From: Gemmatimonadota bacterium
Lineage (GTDB): Bacteria; Gemmatimonadota; Gemmatimonadetes; Gemmatimonadales; GWC2-71-9
Assembly (NCBI GenBank): GCA_003220955.1
Contig: QHTW01000128.1
Location: 1 to 7,988, forward strand
Reading direction: 5' to 3'
DNA: 7,988 bases
The position numbers were made by a program, and so were the translations under genes. Positions 1 through 6,302 of this stretch are shown here, piece after piece. The notes beneath the pieces are model-generated. The model worked only from the letters and a program-made list of their open reading frames with translations. It did no database searches and was not told the DNA's origin. How positions within the stretch are numbered: position 1 is the stretch's first letter; every line of letters starts with the position of its first letter.

Positions 1-405
1 GTAGCCGCCCTGCCCCGGATGACTGTGGTACCAGCCCAATAGCGTTGCCGACGCCTTCCGCAGCTGTTCTTGCATCCGTTCCCACAGGCGGGAAACGACG
101 ACCTCGGTCTTATCGCCGTAAATCGGCTGGCTGAGCTTCAGCGTTTTGTCGATGATCGTGTAGAGCGCGCCGGCTTCCGGATCCCGATAGATGTCTCCGA
201 TGAGGAATCCGAAGATCGCCTGCGTCGGCGAGCTCTTGAGGTGCTCCTGCAGCGCGATGACCGCTTCCTGCTGAAAAAAGATTGGATAGGGCGAGCGGCT
301 GGTGGACTTCCCAGGATGGGTCGTTCCCCCGGCAGCGGGCGGATTCCACAGGATCGCCCGCTCGAGGGGCATCGGCTGGGATTTCGGCTCAGGCCGCGGG
401 CTCAC
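1..405 (-). CDS. JAB1/MPN (Mov34)-family metalloprotease-like protein, 3' end cut by window
   Basis: Partial gene running off the left edge, read by hand from the reverse strand. JAB/MPN+ proteins are zinc isopeptidases that cut ubiquitin-like or sulfur-carrier modifiers. Numbering from the ATG at 372, the visible 124 residues hold a short Pro/Gly-rich leader, a helix around 33-46 (FFQQEAVIALQEH), the core strand QAIFGFLIGD (51-60), and the zinc motif GWYHSHPG (113-120; His116, His118). The downstream S-x2-D part of the JAMM motif would lie outside the window. The residue aligned with the catalytic Glu of Rpn11/CSN5 (three before the first Gly of the core strand) is Ala here, so activity is uncertain. 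I prefer the GTG at 405: it forms a GTGA overlap with the ltaE stop, matches the overlaps upstream, and has GGAG seven bases before it. The ATG at 372 lacks a ribosome binding site. Last visible gene of the operon. Sure of the family, not of the substrate. Confidence 0.85.
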   Translation of the reverse strand, partial: MSPRPEPKSQPMPLERAILWNPPAAGGTTHPGKSTSRSPYPIFFQQEAVIALQEHLKSSPTQAIFGFLIGDIYRDPEAGALYTIIDKTLKLSQPIYGDKTEVVVSRLWERMQEQLRKASATLLGWYHSHPGQGGY

Positions 406-1433
406 CCGAGGGTCTCCACGACGATACGCGCCGCGCGCTCGACGTCGGACCGGCTGACGTCGAGGTGTGTGACCGCCCGGAGCCGCCGCGGCCCGTACGG
501 CGCGAGCCGCACGCCCGCCTGCGCGAGCCGGGCCGCGGCCGCTTCGGCCGTAGCGCCGTCGCGCTGCAGGTCGACCATGACGATGTTGGACTCCGGGGCG
601 GACGGACGGACGGTCGGACTGTCGGACAGAAGCTCGGCAAACCGCTTCGCGTTCTCGTGATCCTCCACGATGCGATCCAGGTTGTAATCGAGCGCGTACA
701 ATCCCGCTGCCGCGAGGATGCCCGATTGGCGCATCCCGCCCCCCAGCCGTTTGCGGATTTCCCACGCGCGGGCGCGTTTGTCCGTCCGGAATCCCAGACA
801 CGATCCGACGGGGCAGCCGAGGGCCTTGGAAAAACTCACCATCACCGTATCCGCTCCCTGAGCCAGACGCGCCGGCGTCACACCGGCAGCCACCGCGGCG
901 TTCCACAGCCGCGCGCCATCGAGATGAACGGCGAGACGGGCGTCGCGCGCGGCCCGGATCAGGCTGTCGACCGCCGCCGAGTTGAGCACACGTCCGCCCG
1001 CCACATTGTGCGTGTTCTCGATTGCCAGCGCGGTGATGCGAGGGACGTGCGGGGACGGCGCGCGAAGCGCACCGCGCACCAACTCGGGCGTCAGGAGCCC
1101 GTCCGGCGTCGCAATGGTGCGGATCTGCACACCGGATAGCGCCGCGACCCCGGCGAGCTCGTAATGCACGACGTGCGCATTGCCCTCGAGCAACAGCTCG
1201 GTCCCGTGTTCAGTGCAAAGAGCGATCCCGGTCTGGTTCGCCTGGGTCCCCGACGGGAAGAACAACGCGTCTTCGGTGCCGAGCAACTCCGCGACGCGCT
1301 GCTCGAGCCGGCGGGTAGTGGGATCGCCGTCGAGAACGTCGTCGCCGACCTCGGCCTCCGCCATGGCGCGCCGCATTCCCGGCGCCGGCTTGGTGACGGT
1401 ATCGGAGCGGAGATCGATCGGTGGCGGAGTCAT
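402..1433 (-). CDS. ltaE: Low-specificity L-threonine aldolase (PLP-dependent)
   Basis: A cytoplasmic PLP enzyme that splits L-threonine or L-allo-threonine into glycine and acetaldehyde. The protein is 343 residues, close to E. coli LtaE. Visible hallmarks are IDLRSDTVTKP near the N-terminus (about 6-16), FFPSGTQAN (58-66), ENTHN (139-143), the cofactor-binding HLDGAR (170-175, Asp172), the Schiff-base lysine in SFSKALGCPVGS (Lys203), GGGMRQSGILAAAGLYAL (about 231-248), and the C-terminal VTHLDVSR. The ATG at 1433 forms an ATGA overlap with the upstream membrane-protein gene. The open frame continues upstream to 1562, but that extension lies inside the neighbouring gene and is not part of the family. 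No strong Shine-Dalgarno is seen, so translation probably depends on coupling. A GGAC tetranucleotide run (600-627) falls in a loop (about residues 269-278) just before the SNIVMVDL strand. Confidence 0.96.
   Translation of the reverse strand: MTPPPIDLRSDTVTKPAPGMRRAMAEAEVGDDVLDGDPTTRRLEQRVAELLGTEDALFFPSGTQANQTGIALCTEHGTELLLEGNAHVVHYELAGVAALSGVQIRTIATPDGLLTPELVRGALRAPSPHVPRITALAIENTHNVAGGRVLNSAAVDSLIRAARDARLAVHLDGARLWNAAVAAGVTPARLAQGADTVMVSFSKALGCPVGSCLGFRTDKRARAWEIRKRLGGGMRQSGILAAAGLYALDYNLDRIVEDHENAKRFAELLSDSPTVRPSAPESNIVMVDLQRDGATAEAAAARLAQAGVRLAPYGPRRLRAVTHLDVSRSDVERAARIVVETLG
600..627. repeat. GGAC/GTCC tetranucleotide simple repeat inside ltaE
   Basis: Seven four-base units in a row: GGAC three times, GGTC, GGAC, TGTC, GGAC. 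On the coding strand this reads as GTCC-type units with partial 8-bp periodicity (GTCCGACA, GTCCGACC). It encodes SDSPTVRPS in a variable loop of the threonine aldolase, so it is tolerated within the reading frame. It resembles the 8-bp-period GACGTC array at the right edge in length and base pattern, though not in exact sequence. Confidence 0.75.
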
Positions 1434-2296
1434 CCGAGGCGCACGCGTTGCAGGCGCCGCATGCGCATCAGATCGTACGTCTCTGCCACCACGCCACCCA
1501 GCAGAAAAACGTACGCCGTGTAATAGATCCACAGCAGCACGAACGCCGTATAGTAGATCCACAGGAGCAGCAAGAGGACCGCGATCAGATTGGCGCTCGA
1601 CGCCGCGCGGTCCAGGGTGACGAAGTGCGAGACGTACAGCGTGTACAACCGCTTCGCGACCTCGAACCCGACGGCGCAGAACAACGACGCCACGAGGCCG
1701 GTGCGCCAGTAGATGCGCCGGCTGGGCAGGAATTTGAAAATGAGGAAGAACAGGAGCGTGCTGAACAGAAGCGTGCCGAGCTGGGCCTCGACGCCTCTGC
1801 CGCTGGATGCGAAGGCGTTGGCGAGAAACAGCGCCCCGCCGACGAAGACCATCGCGAGATCGGTGAGCTTGGCAACCGGCCAGGGGCGATTCTCCTCCGT
1901 ATCGAAGACTTCATTCAGGGCCGCACGCAGACCCCCGAACATACGAGGCGAGAACCACAGGAACAGGGGCGCCGCGAGCAGCGTGAGCCTGCCGCGGCGA
2001 ACGACGAGGTCACCGAGGGCGCGTTCGATGAATCCGAAGCGGTCCGTGCTCCCCTCGCTCGACTCCGGCAGGAAGCGCTGCAACAGCTCGTGGACGTTCA
2101 GCTGGTGAATAGCAAACTGGTACTCGACGAGGTAGCCGACGACGGCGAGGACCAGGCCGACGAAGGGGATTGCGGTGAGGAGGATGTCGAACGAGACGGC
2201 ACTGGCGAGGAACGGAATGTTGTCTTCGTAGGCGGCTTCGAGGGTCCGCCGGATGACACCGGTGACCGTGCGGTGCCAGCCGCCTTCGCCATTCAC
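1430..2296 (-). CDS. YihY/BrkB-family integral membrane protein
   Basis: Protein of 288 residues with the pattern of the YihY/virulence factor BrkB (UPF0761) family, whose members are polytopic inner-membrane proteins often wrongly called ribonuclease BN. Their transport function is not firmly known. Visible features: the N-terminal helix with ASAVSFDILLTAIPF (31-45), hydrophobic segments at about 35-56, 104-116, 145-162, 173-190 and 199-214, the family-like FSPRMFGGLRAALNEVFDTEENRP (115-138), and a last segment at about 236-268 ending in FLLGGVVAETYDL. The start is GTG at 2296, giving a GTGA overlap with the ytxH-type gene; the ATG at 2292 is out of frame. An AGGACGAG stretch lies upstream as a possible ribosome binding site. 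The last segment carries an in-frame 10-residue tandem duplication (244-253 and 254-263), unusual for the family. Confidence 0.9.
   Translation of the reverse strand: MNGEGGWHRTVTGVIRRTLEAAYEDNIPFLASAVSFDILLTAIPFVGLVLAVVGYLVEYQFAIHQLNVHELLQRFLPESSEGSTDRFGFIERALGDLVVRRGRLTLLAAPLFLWFSPRMFGGLRAALNEVFDTEENRPWPVAKLTDLAMVFVGGALFLANAFASSGRGVEAQLGTLLFSTLLFFLIFKFLPSRRIYWRTGLVASLFCAVGFEVAKRLYTLYVSHFVTLDRAASSANLIAVLLLLLWIYYTAFVLLWIYYTAYVFLLGGVVAETYDLMRMRRLQRVRLG
1511..1570. repeat. 30-bp tandem duplication within the YihY-family gene
   Basis: Two adjacent 30-bp units, 1511-1540 and 1541-1570, match at 25 of 30 positions. In protein terms they encode LLWIYYTAYV and LLWIYYTAFV, differing by one conservative change. 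Because 30 is a multiple of three, the frame is kept and the final hydrophobic stretch gains ten residues. Confidence 0.92.
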
Positions 2297-2631
2297 GCGA
2301 GGGGCTCGTCCTCCTCTTCAGAGGCGGCCGGACGACGGGTCCGGCGGCGGCGCGCGGCCTCGAGCCTGCGGCGAAGCTGCTCGCGCGTCGTGACCTCCGG
2401 CTCGTCGTCCTCCTCCGCGTCGGACTCCTCCGCTTCCTCTTTGGCTTCCTTTAGGAGCCCACGCACTTCGTCGACCTTATCCTCGGCGAGCTCCTTCAGG
2501 TTGTGCAGGCCCTTCGACACCTTGCGCCGCGTAGTCTCGCCGCCTTCGGTCGGCGCGAACACGAAGCCGGCCACCGCACCGAGGACGATGCCGAGCAGGA
2601 ATGCCCCGAAGCCGCCACTCCGCTCGCTCAT
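2293..2631 (-). CDS. YtxH-type small membrane-anchored protein
   Basis: Protein of 112 residues in the style of the YtxH family (general-stress or envelope-associated small proteins; molecular function not established). Residues about 8-26 form one hydrophobic Gly/Ala-rich helix (FGAFLLGIVLGAVAGFVFAP), followed by the family-typical short TEGGETTRRKVSKGL segment. A charged helix with coiled-coil character follows (about 42-70), then an acidic patch (EESDAEEDDEPE), a basic Arg-rich stretch (RRRLEAARRRRTRR) and an acidic tail. The ATG at 2631 overlaps the aldolase stop as ATGA, and the 3' end overlaps the next gene as GTGA. A GGAAGCGGG stretch upstream may serve as ribosome binding site. The alternating acid/base tail is low complexity and may be disordered. 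Pairing with the YihY-type gene suggests a shared role in the envelope, which is inference. Confidence 0.85.
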   Translation of the reverse strand: MSERSGGFGAFLLGIVLGAVAGFVFAPTEGGETTRRKVSKGLHNLKELAEDKVDEVRGLLKEAKEEAEESDAEEDDEPEVTTREQLRRRLEAARRRRTRRPAASEEEDEPLA

Positions 2632-3959
2632 TCGCCCGCTTCCGCGTCGTCGGGTGCTGAGACGAGCGCCGCCCGCGGCGCCGCATGGGAATCGAGCTTT
2701 GGCTTGACGTAGCGGTCGGTCGCCGCCCGCGTGCCCGTTACGCGGAGCTGCTCGAACAGGAACGCGAAGGTTTTCTCGAGATCGGCGCCGATGTTCGCCC
2801 GCACAGCCTCCGGGAGATCCCAGAACCGCTGCTTGAAGGGGGCGATCGCTTTCTTGCGGCTCTTGTAGATGAATTGCTCTTCGGTGTCACCCTTCTTCCA
2901 CTCCTCTTTCGCTTCCCGCTTCACCCACTCGTTCACGTCGCGCCGCAAATCATTGGGCAGGGCGGGATGATCCATGACGATCGTCTGGAAATTCGTTGCC
3001 AGGTGGATCTCGACCGCCTCGCACTCTGGGAACTTCGAGAATGCTTCCGGCGGCAGCGTCGAGGCGCCGTGTTGCACTGCGCCGCCGAGGCCGTATTTCG
3101 TCCGGGCGTCGTGCGACAGAGCTTTCAACGCCGCAAGATCGAGGTGCACCTTCGCGATCGAGCCGTCGGGCAGCACCACGCCGCCGTGGCTCGTCCCGGT
3201 CTGCACCGAGATCTTCGAAATGCCAGGGGAGGTGCCGAGCCGCTCGAGCGTCCGGTTGTAACCCTCCATGAAGGCTTTGAGCTCATGCACGTCGCTGTTC
3301 TTCCCGCCGACTTCACCGATCTCCGCCCCCACCGAGACGGTGACGCCGTCCGGCTCGCGGTCGCGGATGAACTTTGTGAGCTCGGCCGCGCGCTCGTAGT
3401 TCGTGCGCTGCTGCTCCGCGAGATTGGGCTTGGACAGGTCGACCAGGGTCGAGGTGTCGACGTCGATGTTGTAGAACCCGGCGTGCAGCTCTTCCTCGAT
3501 GAGCGCGCGGAGCGCCTTGAGCTCGGCGTCCGCGTCGGCGGCGTATTTCTTGGCGTTGACCTGGACGTGATCGCCTTGAATGAACAGCGGGCCGGTGAAC
3601 CCTTCGCGCAGCGCCGCGGCCGTCATCACCGCGACGTACTCGGCGGGCCGCTGATCGGTGTAGGCGATCTCGCTGCGCGCAATCTCGCAGATGATCGCGC
3701 CGGCATCGAGGCGCTTCGCCGCGCGGAAGATCGCGCGACCGGTGTCGTAGGCGAGGATCCGGACGTTCATCGCGGGGGTCGTGAACGCCGGCACTTCCCC
3801 ACGTCCCCGCGCCAGGTACAGCTCGTGAATCGCGGCAGGCCGGACGCCGGCCTGTTGCCCCATCTCCCAAATCATCCATCGCGCGTGTGCTTTCTCGTCT
3901 TCGCTTCCGAAGACAGCCGTGCGCACCAGCGCGTCGATCTTGGCGCTTTCGTTGAGCAT
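2628..3959 (-). CDS. Class II (zinc) fructose-bisphosphate/ketose-bisphosphate aldolase family protein
   Basis: Protein of 443 residues, much longer than the 280-360 usual for class II fructose-1,6-bisphosphate aldolases. Family landmarks are all present: QGDHVQVNAKK (128-138), where Asp130 would be the catalytic acid and His131 a zinc ligand; SVGAEIGEVGG (209-219); QTGTSHGG (253-260), with His258 as second zinc His; and GGAVQHGAST (292-301), with His297 as third. EIHLATNFQ (317-325) matches the usual phosphate-binding N-x-x-T-x strand region. An N-terminal extension of about 55 residues and a C-terminal helical, Lys-rich region (about 335-425) are extra. The size resembles the GatZ/KbaZ subunits, but the metal and HG motifs fit the catalytic branch. 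The ATG at 3959 is preceded by a strong AGGAGG at 13 nt. It lies 30 nt after the PhnP-like gene. With pyruvate kinase in the same operon, a glycolytic or gluconeogenic role is likely; the exact substrate is unproven. Confidence 0.88.
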   Translation of the reverse strand: MLNESAKIDALVRTAVFGSEDEKAHARWMIWEMGQQAGVRPAAIHELYLARGRGEVPAFTTPAMNVRILAYDTGRAIFRAAKRLDAGAIICEIARSEIAYTDQRPAEYVAVMTAAALREGFTGPLFIQGDHVQVNAKKYAADADAELKALRALIEEELHAGFYNIDVDTSTLVDLSKPNLAEQQRTNYERAAELTKFIRDREPDGVTVSVGAEIGEVGGKNSDVHELKAFMEGYNRTLERLGTSPGISKISVQTGTSHGGVVLPDGSIAKVHLDLAALKALSHDARTKYGLGGAVQHGASTLPPEAFSKFPECEAVEIHLATNFQTIVMDHPALPNDLRRDVNEWVKREAKEEWKKGDTEEQFIYKSRKKAIAPFKQRFWDLPEAVRANIGADLEKTFAFLFEQLRVTGTRAATDRYVKPKLDSHAAPRAALVSAPDDAEAGE

Positions 3960-3989
3960 GAGCTCTGCGTTCCCTCCTCGCGGCAGAAT

Positions 3990-4772
3990 CTATGCCCCGG
4001 GTAAGTCGATAACCAGCCCGTCATAGGCCGGCGCGATACCGGCGGGCAGCTTCGCTGCAAGCGCCGCGTGTGTGTTCTCATGCGTGAGATGCGTGAAGAA
4101 CGTGCGACGCGCGCCGACACGCTGCGCGGCGGCGACCGCTTCTGGAACGGAGAGGTGCAGCGGATGCGGACGCGACAGGAGCGCATTCAGGACCAAAACC
4201 TCGAGATCCTGCAGCGCGTCGATCGCACTCTCGGGAATCACCTTCACGTCGGTGAGATATGCCACCGGTCCGATGCGATACCCAAAGACCTCATGATCCC
4301 CGTGCGGCAGCGACACCGGCAGCACCGCGACTCCGGCGATCGACGCGGTCTTCCCGGGCTCGAGCGCGTGCGCCGCGAGCTCGGGCTTGCTCGTCCCCAC
4401 CGGCACGACGATCGCCGGATCAAAGATGTAGGGAAACTTGGCGGTGAGCTCCGCCATCGTCGCGCGCGAGCCGTACGCCGGGAGTATGGCACCCTGGCGT
4501 ACCGACAGCGCCCGCAGGTCGTCGATGCCGTGGACGTGATCGGCGTGTGCATGCGTGAAGAGTACCGCGTCCACGTGATCGACGGCGGCCGCGACGAGCT
4601 GCAGCCGCAGCTCCGGCGGCGTGTCGATCAGGAGTCGCTTCGCATTGGTCTCGATCAGAGCGGCGGTGCGCGTGCGCCGGTCGCGAGGGTCCGTGGATGT
4701 GCAGGTGGGGCAACGGCAGCCGATCTGTGGCACGCCGAATGACGTGCCGGTCCCGAGGAAGGTCAACCGCAC
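3990..4772 (-). CDS. PhnP-like metallo-beta-lactamase-fold phosphodiesterase/hydrolase
   Basis: Protein of 260 residues, about the length of E. coli PhnP (phosphoribosyl 1,2-cyclic phosphate phosphodiesterase). Visible motifs: GTGTSFGVPQIGCRCPTC (7-24), with Cys19, Cys21 and Cys24 matching the PhnP structural-zinc loop; the metal motif THAHADHVHG (73-82; His74, His76, Asp78, His79); PHGDH (156-160); LTDVK (173-177), with Asp175 as bridging metal ligand; and THLTHENTH (227-235), with His228 and His231. The C-terminus (AYDGLVIDL) also resembles PhnP. The GTG start at 4772 lies one base after the pyk stop, with GAGGT eight bases upstream inside the pyk tail. No C-P lyase (phn) genes are visible, so phosphonate breakdown need not be its role; a cyclic-phosphate housekeeping phosphodiesterase is a reasonable inference. 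It terminates with TAG. Confidence 0.9.
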   Translation of the reverse strand: MRLTFLGTGTSFGVPQIGCRCPTCTSTDPRDRRTRTAALIETNAKRLLIDTPPELRLQLVAAAVDHVDAVLFTHAHADHVHGIDDLRALSVRQGAILPAYGSRATMAELTAKFPYIFDPAIVVPVGTSKPELAAHALEPGKTASIAGVAVLPVSLPHGDHEVFGYRIGPVAYLTDVKVIPESAIDALQDLEVLVLNALLSRPHPLHLSVPEAVAAAQRVGARRTFFTHLTHENTHAALAAKLPAGIAPAYDGLVIDLPGA

Positions 4773-4773
4773 G

Positions 4774-6198
4774 TCACACGACCTCGACCTTGATGAGGTT
4801 GGTGCTGCCGGAGACGTCCCACGGGACGCCCGCCGTCATGACGATACAGTCGCCTTTCTTGGCGTACTGGCGCTTGAGAATCAGGTCCCGCACGACGGTG
4901 AGCATCGCGTCGTAGCCGGGGACGTGGTCGACCAGAACGGGAATCACGCCCCACACGAGCGCCAGCTGGCGGAACGTCGTCGCTTCGGTTGTGACGGCCA
5001 GAATCGGAACGGGGGGACGGAGGGCCGCCACCTTGCGCGCGGTGAACCCGCCCTTGGTCAGGGTCACGATCAGCGGCGTCTTGAGCATGCGCGCCACGGC
5101 GTGGGTGCCCCACGCGATGGCGTCCTCGGTGTGGACTGCGACCCCCGCGATGCGGCGCTCTTCCCGGTGGCGAAGCGGACTCCGCTCCATTTCGCGGATG
5201 ATGCGGTCCATGGCGCGCACCGCCTCCACGGGGTACTGCCCGACCGCCGTCTCGGCCGAGAGCATGACCGCATCGGTGCCGTCGAGAATCGCGTTGGCGA
5301 CATCGGATGCTTCGGCGCGCGTGGGACGGGGATTGTGAACCATCGACTCGAGCATCTGCGTCGCGGTGATCACCGGTTTGCCCTGATGATTCGCTTCGCT
5401 GATGAGGCGCTTCTGCACCAGCGGCACCTGCTCGAACGGCAGCTCGACGCCGAGGTCGCCCCGCGCGACCATCACGGCGTCGGACACCGAGACGATCTTG
5501 TCGAGGTTCTCGAGGGCCGTCGCCTTTTCGATCTTGGCCACGAGCTTGATCGTCCCGGGAACGAGGCGGCGCAGCTCTTCGATGTCCTCGGGACGACGGA
5601 CGAACGAGAGCGCGAGGTAGTCCACCCCGATCTTCACCGCGTCCTGGACGTCCTCCTGATCCTTTTCAGTGAGCGCCGGTGCCGAGACCTGCACACCGGG
5701 GAGGTTCATCCCCTTGTGCGCCGTCAGAATGCCCCCGTCAATCACCCGGCCGCGGACGCGCGGCGCCTCGACTCCCGTCACCTCGACCGAGAGCAGCCCG
5801 TCATTCAGCAGGATCCGAGAACCGACTCGCGCGTCTGCGGCGAGGCGATCATACGTGGTGGGCAGCTCGTCTCCCCGCGCGATATCCTCGGGAGCAAACA
5901 CGACCTGCTGGCCCGGCGTGAGCTCGCGCGGAGCCGGGAGATCCCCGACGCGAATGCGCGGTCCCTGGAGGTCGAGCAGGATGGCGACGGGCGAATCGAC
6001 GCTGGCGGCGACGCGGCGGATTGCCGCAATCCATTCGGCGCGCGTCTCCGGAGTGCCGTGCGAGGCGTTGATGCGCAGGACGTTGGCACCTGCCTGGAGC
6101 AGGGCGCTGACAGACGACTCAGTGCCGGTCGCTGGTCCGAGCGTGGCGACGATCTTGGTGCGGCGGATGCTCGGGACACCGTTCGTCGAGTTATCCAC
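4774..6198 (-). CDS. pyk: Pyruvate kinase
   Basis: Converts phosphoenolpyruvate and ADP to pyruvate and ATP, the last step of glycolysis; cytoplasmic, usually a tetramer. At 474 residues it is full length. Motifs: RRTKIVATLGPAT (12-24), LRINASHG (41-48), LLDLQGPRIRVG (74-85), the active-site AKIEKATALENLD (221-233; Lys222, Glu224), ARGDLGVE (245-252; Asp248), ATQMLESM (279-286), PTRAEASDVANAILDGTDAV (292-311), and the C-terminal GSTNLIKV (464-471). The 77/78/81/84 residues Leu, Gln, Arg, Val correspond to the set seen in K+-independent enzymes. The start is GTG at 6198; no in-frame ATG exists nearby and no Shine-Dalgarno is visible. First gene of the seven-gene run, 104 nt downstream of the marR stop. 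I could not find a convincing promoter in that gap, so readthrough from marR is possible. Confidence 0.97.
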   Translation of the reverse strand: MDNSTNGVPSIRRTKIVATLGPATGTESSVSALLQAGANVLRINASHGTPETRAEWIAAIRRVAASVDSPVAILLDLQGPRIRVGDLPAPRELTPGQQVVFAPEDIARGDELPTTYDRLAADARVGSRILLNDGLLSVEVTGVEAPRVRGRVIDGGILTAHKGMNLPGVQVSAPALTEKDQEDVQDAVKIGVDYLALSFVRRPEDIEELRRLVPGTIKLVAKIEKATALENLDKIVSVSDAVMVARGDLGVELPFEQVPLVQKRLISEANHQGKPVITATQMLESMVHNPRPTRAEASDVANAILDGTDAVMLSAETAVGQYPVEAVRAMDRIIREMERSPLRHREERRIAGVAVHTEDAIAWGTHAVARMLKTPLIVTLTKGGFTARKVAALRPPVPILAVTTEATTFRQLALVWGVIPVLVDHVPGYDAMLTVVRDLILKRQYAKKGDCIVMTAGVPWDVSGSTNLIKVEVV

Positions 6199-6199
6199 A
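6191..6199 (+). promoter_or_regulatory. Perfect DnaA-box sequence across the pyk start codon
   Basis: TTATCCACA on the plus strand equals the strong E. coli DnaA box. It spans the GTG start of pyk. A related TTTTCCACA lies on the minus strand at 6220-6228, 20 bp away and in opposite orientation. A nine-base match can occur by chance, and no origin genes (dnaA, dnaN) are in the window, so binding is only a possibility. Confidence 0.35.
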
Positions 6200-6231
6200 A
6201 TTGCACGCGGCGTGTGAGATGTGGAAAAGTG

Positions 6232-6258
6232 GCCAGTTCGCGGCTGGTCGCCGCTGGC
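6232..6258 (-). other. Hairpin between marR and pyk (weak terminator or 5'-leader structure)
   Basis: GCCAG (6232-6236) pairs with CTGGC (6254-6258), and CGGC (6241-6244) with GCCG (6250-6253), around a five-base loop with a four-base bulge on one side. In the direction of marR/pyk transcription it is followed by CACTTTT. The short T run makes it a weak intrinsic terminator for marR; it could instead be leader structure for pyk. Confidence 0.3.
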
Positions 6259-6302
6259 TCGGGAGAGTTAAAGTACTACATGAAGTCACGGCGAACACAG
6301 AC

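Noticed and set aside
110..349. A 79-codon minus-strand open frame at the left edge
   Set aside because: A different minus-strand frame through the same region carries GWYHSHPG and the rest of a JAB domain, so this one is a shadow.
1434..1562. N-terminal extension of the threonine aldolase frame to 1562
   Set aside because: The added 43 residues lie within the YihY gene, match nothing in the family, and repeat the duplicated DNA in another frame; the ATGA start at 1433 fits the family length.
1421..2707. A 428-codon plus-strand open frame rich in Glu, Gln and Arg across the YihY/YtxH genes
   Set aside because: It is low complexity and antisense to two genes with clear membrane segments and operon-like overlaps.
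2628..3959. Assignment of the aldolase as the non-catalytic GatZ/KbaZ subunit
   Set aside because: Length is similar, but the catalytic Asp-His pair and two further zinc-type histidines are all present, which fits a catalytic class II enzyme better.
2685..4004. A 439-codon plus-strand open frame opposite the aldolase
   Set aside because: It is the complement of a gene with a complete set of family motifs; its own composition shows no protein-like pattern.
6191..6228. Replication origin at the pyk start
   Set aside because: Only two DnaA-like boxes are present, with no AT-rich unwinding region next to them and no origin-associated genes in the window.
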